A stretch of DNA of 64,000 bases from Synechococcus sp. WH 8016 (GTDB lineage: Bacteria; Cyanobacteriota; Cyanobacteriia; PCC-6307; Cyanobiaceae), in NCBI RefSeq assembly GCF_000230675.1, contig NZ_AGIK01000004.1, forward strand, positions 1-64,000, written 5' to 3'. Of this stretch, positions 63,254 through 64,000 are shown piece after piece. How positions within the stretch are numbered: the first letter of the stretch is position 1; each line of letters opens with the position of its first letter. A model generated the notes under the pieces. The model did not search any database and was not told the DNA's origin. It saw only the letters and a list, made by a program, of their open reading frames with translations. Both the position numbers and the translations under genes were made by a program.

Positions 63254-64000
63254 TTGATCGAGAGATACACCCTGCCCGAGATGGGCGAGATCTGGACAGA
63301 CCGGGCCAAATACCAAAGTTGGCTGGATGTTGAGGTTGCAGCCTGTGAGGCCAACTGCAGGCTTGGTCGTGTCCCCAAGGACGCGATGCAAACGATTCGC
63401 GAACAGTCGGCGTTTGAACCGGAGCGGATCCTTGAGATCGAGGCCGAGGTTCGCCATGACGTGATCGCCTTCTTGACCAATGTGAACGAGCACGTTGGCG
63501 ATGCCGGGCGTTACATCCACGTCGGCATGACCAGTAGCGACGTCCTCGATACGGGCCTGGCGCTGCAGTTGAAAGCCTCCGTCGCTCTCCTGCGCCAAGA
63601 GTTGGCCGCCTTGGACGCCGCGATTGCCAAGCTGGCGGTGGAACACAAAGCCACCGTGATGATCGGCCGTTCCCACGCGATCCATGGAGAACCGATCACC
63701 TTTGGCTTCAAGCTGGCTGGCTGGCTGGCTGAAACCCGCCGCAATGGTGAACGTTTGGCTCGCCTGGAGCGTGATGTGGCCGTAGGCCAGGTGAGCGGAG
63801 CGATGGGCACCTACGCCAATACGGATCCAGAGGTGGAGAAGATCACCTGCGACATTCTCGGCCTCACTCCCGACACGGCGAGCACCCAGGTGATCTCTCG
63901 CGATCGCCACGCGGACTACGTGCAGGTGCTGGCCCTGGTTGGGGCCTCGCTCGATCGCTTCTCCACCGAAATTCGCAACCTGCAGCGCACCGATGTTCTG
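63254..64000 (+). CDS. purB: Adenylosuccinate lyase (partial, cut by window end)
   Basis: The first 249 codons of PurB. It splits adenylosuccinate and SAICAR in purine synthesis. IERYTLPEMGEIWTDRAKYQ is the classic N-terminus, HVGMTSSDVLDTGLALQL follows with the first signature, and IGRSHAIHGEPITFGFKLAG holds a catalytic His. The start is TTG 63254. The C-terminal signature SSAMPHKRNP must lie beyond 64000. Confidence 0.95.
   Translation, partial: MIERYTLPEMGEIWTDRAKYQSWLDVEVAACEANCRLGRVPKDAMQTIREQSAFEPERILEIEAEVRHDVIAFLTNVNEHVGDAGRYIHVGMTSSDVLDTGLALQLKASVALLRQELAALDAAIAKLAVEHKATVMIGRSHAIHGEPITFGFKLAGWLAETRRNGERLARLERDVAVGQVSGAMGTYANTDPEVEKITCDILGLTPDTASTQVISRDRHADYVQVLALVGASLDRFSTEIRNLQRTDVL

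Overview
The window reads as a continuous piece of the chromosome of a marine picocyanobacterium, most likely Synechococcus. It carries the allophycocyanin core genes (apcE, apcA, apcB, apcC), which excludes Prochlorococcus. It also has photosystem II genes (psbV, the PSII S4 protein), an HLIP gene, and a cyanobacterial split ATP synthase: a large minus-strand operon plus a separate atpD-atpC pair. Several proteins belong to families found only in cyanobacteria (PSRP-3/Ycf65, DUF1818, DUF2811, FtrV). Genes are tightly packed on both strands with many ATGA/TGATG/GTGA overlaps and frequent GTG/TTG starts. I cannot assign a strain.

Layout. 1-1200: sparse region with a terminator-like hairpin, an unknown small gene and a 32-residue membrane micro-ORF. 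1220-7199 (minus): SpoIID/LytB protein, NagB-type deaminase and 5-oxoprolinase/hydantoinase as one compact unit. 7291-15439: RNase Z, cytochrome c-550 (psbV), ferredoxin, prmA-serA, a membrane protein coupled to the PSII S4 protein, tRNA-Val(GAC), murD. 15440-22373: short unknown genes, EVE protein, rpoZ-DUF1818, an Hsp70-like ATPase, ftrV, pyrR, and a gene-free segment with two inverted cyanobacterial-type DnaA boxes. 22520-28608: gpmI-secG, amt, an MscL-type channel, groESL behind a CIRCE operator.

28751-42304: atpD-atpC, PSRP-3, a HAD hydrolase with a non-standard start coupled to a ChaA-type antiporter, pepP, then a CNNM/CBS protein - GTPase - nadD - nadE - ald run with overlapping junctions, followed by an orphan SagB/ThcOx-type FMN oxidoreductase that looks compositionally foreign. 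42305-45733: a small-RNA-like or regulatory intergenic region, an hli gene, and a minus-strand cluster of a 2-oxoglutarate/Fe(II)-type oxygenase, a [2Fe-2S] ferredoxin, a 62-residue protein, DUF3326 and a YchJ/SEC-C protein. 45785-52756: the main ATP synthase operon, headed by a methyltransferase gene that overlaps atp1. 52914-57446: the allophycocyanin core cluster. 57568-64000: ftsW, ccdA-ccs1 (cytochrome c maturation), queF, a small protein and glnB behind an NtcA-type site, tlyA, an unknown gene and the start of purB.

How it fits together: most of the window is core phototroph metabolism (light harvesting, ATP synthesis, electron carriers, nitrogen signalling and uptake, NAD synthesis, chaperones). 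The least explained parts are the orphan SagB-type gene, the ferredoxin/oxygenase/DUF3326 cluster, the SpoIID-NagB-oxoprolinase unit, and several precise inverted repeats in intergenic DNA.
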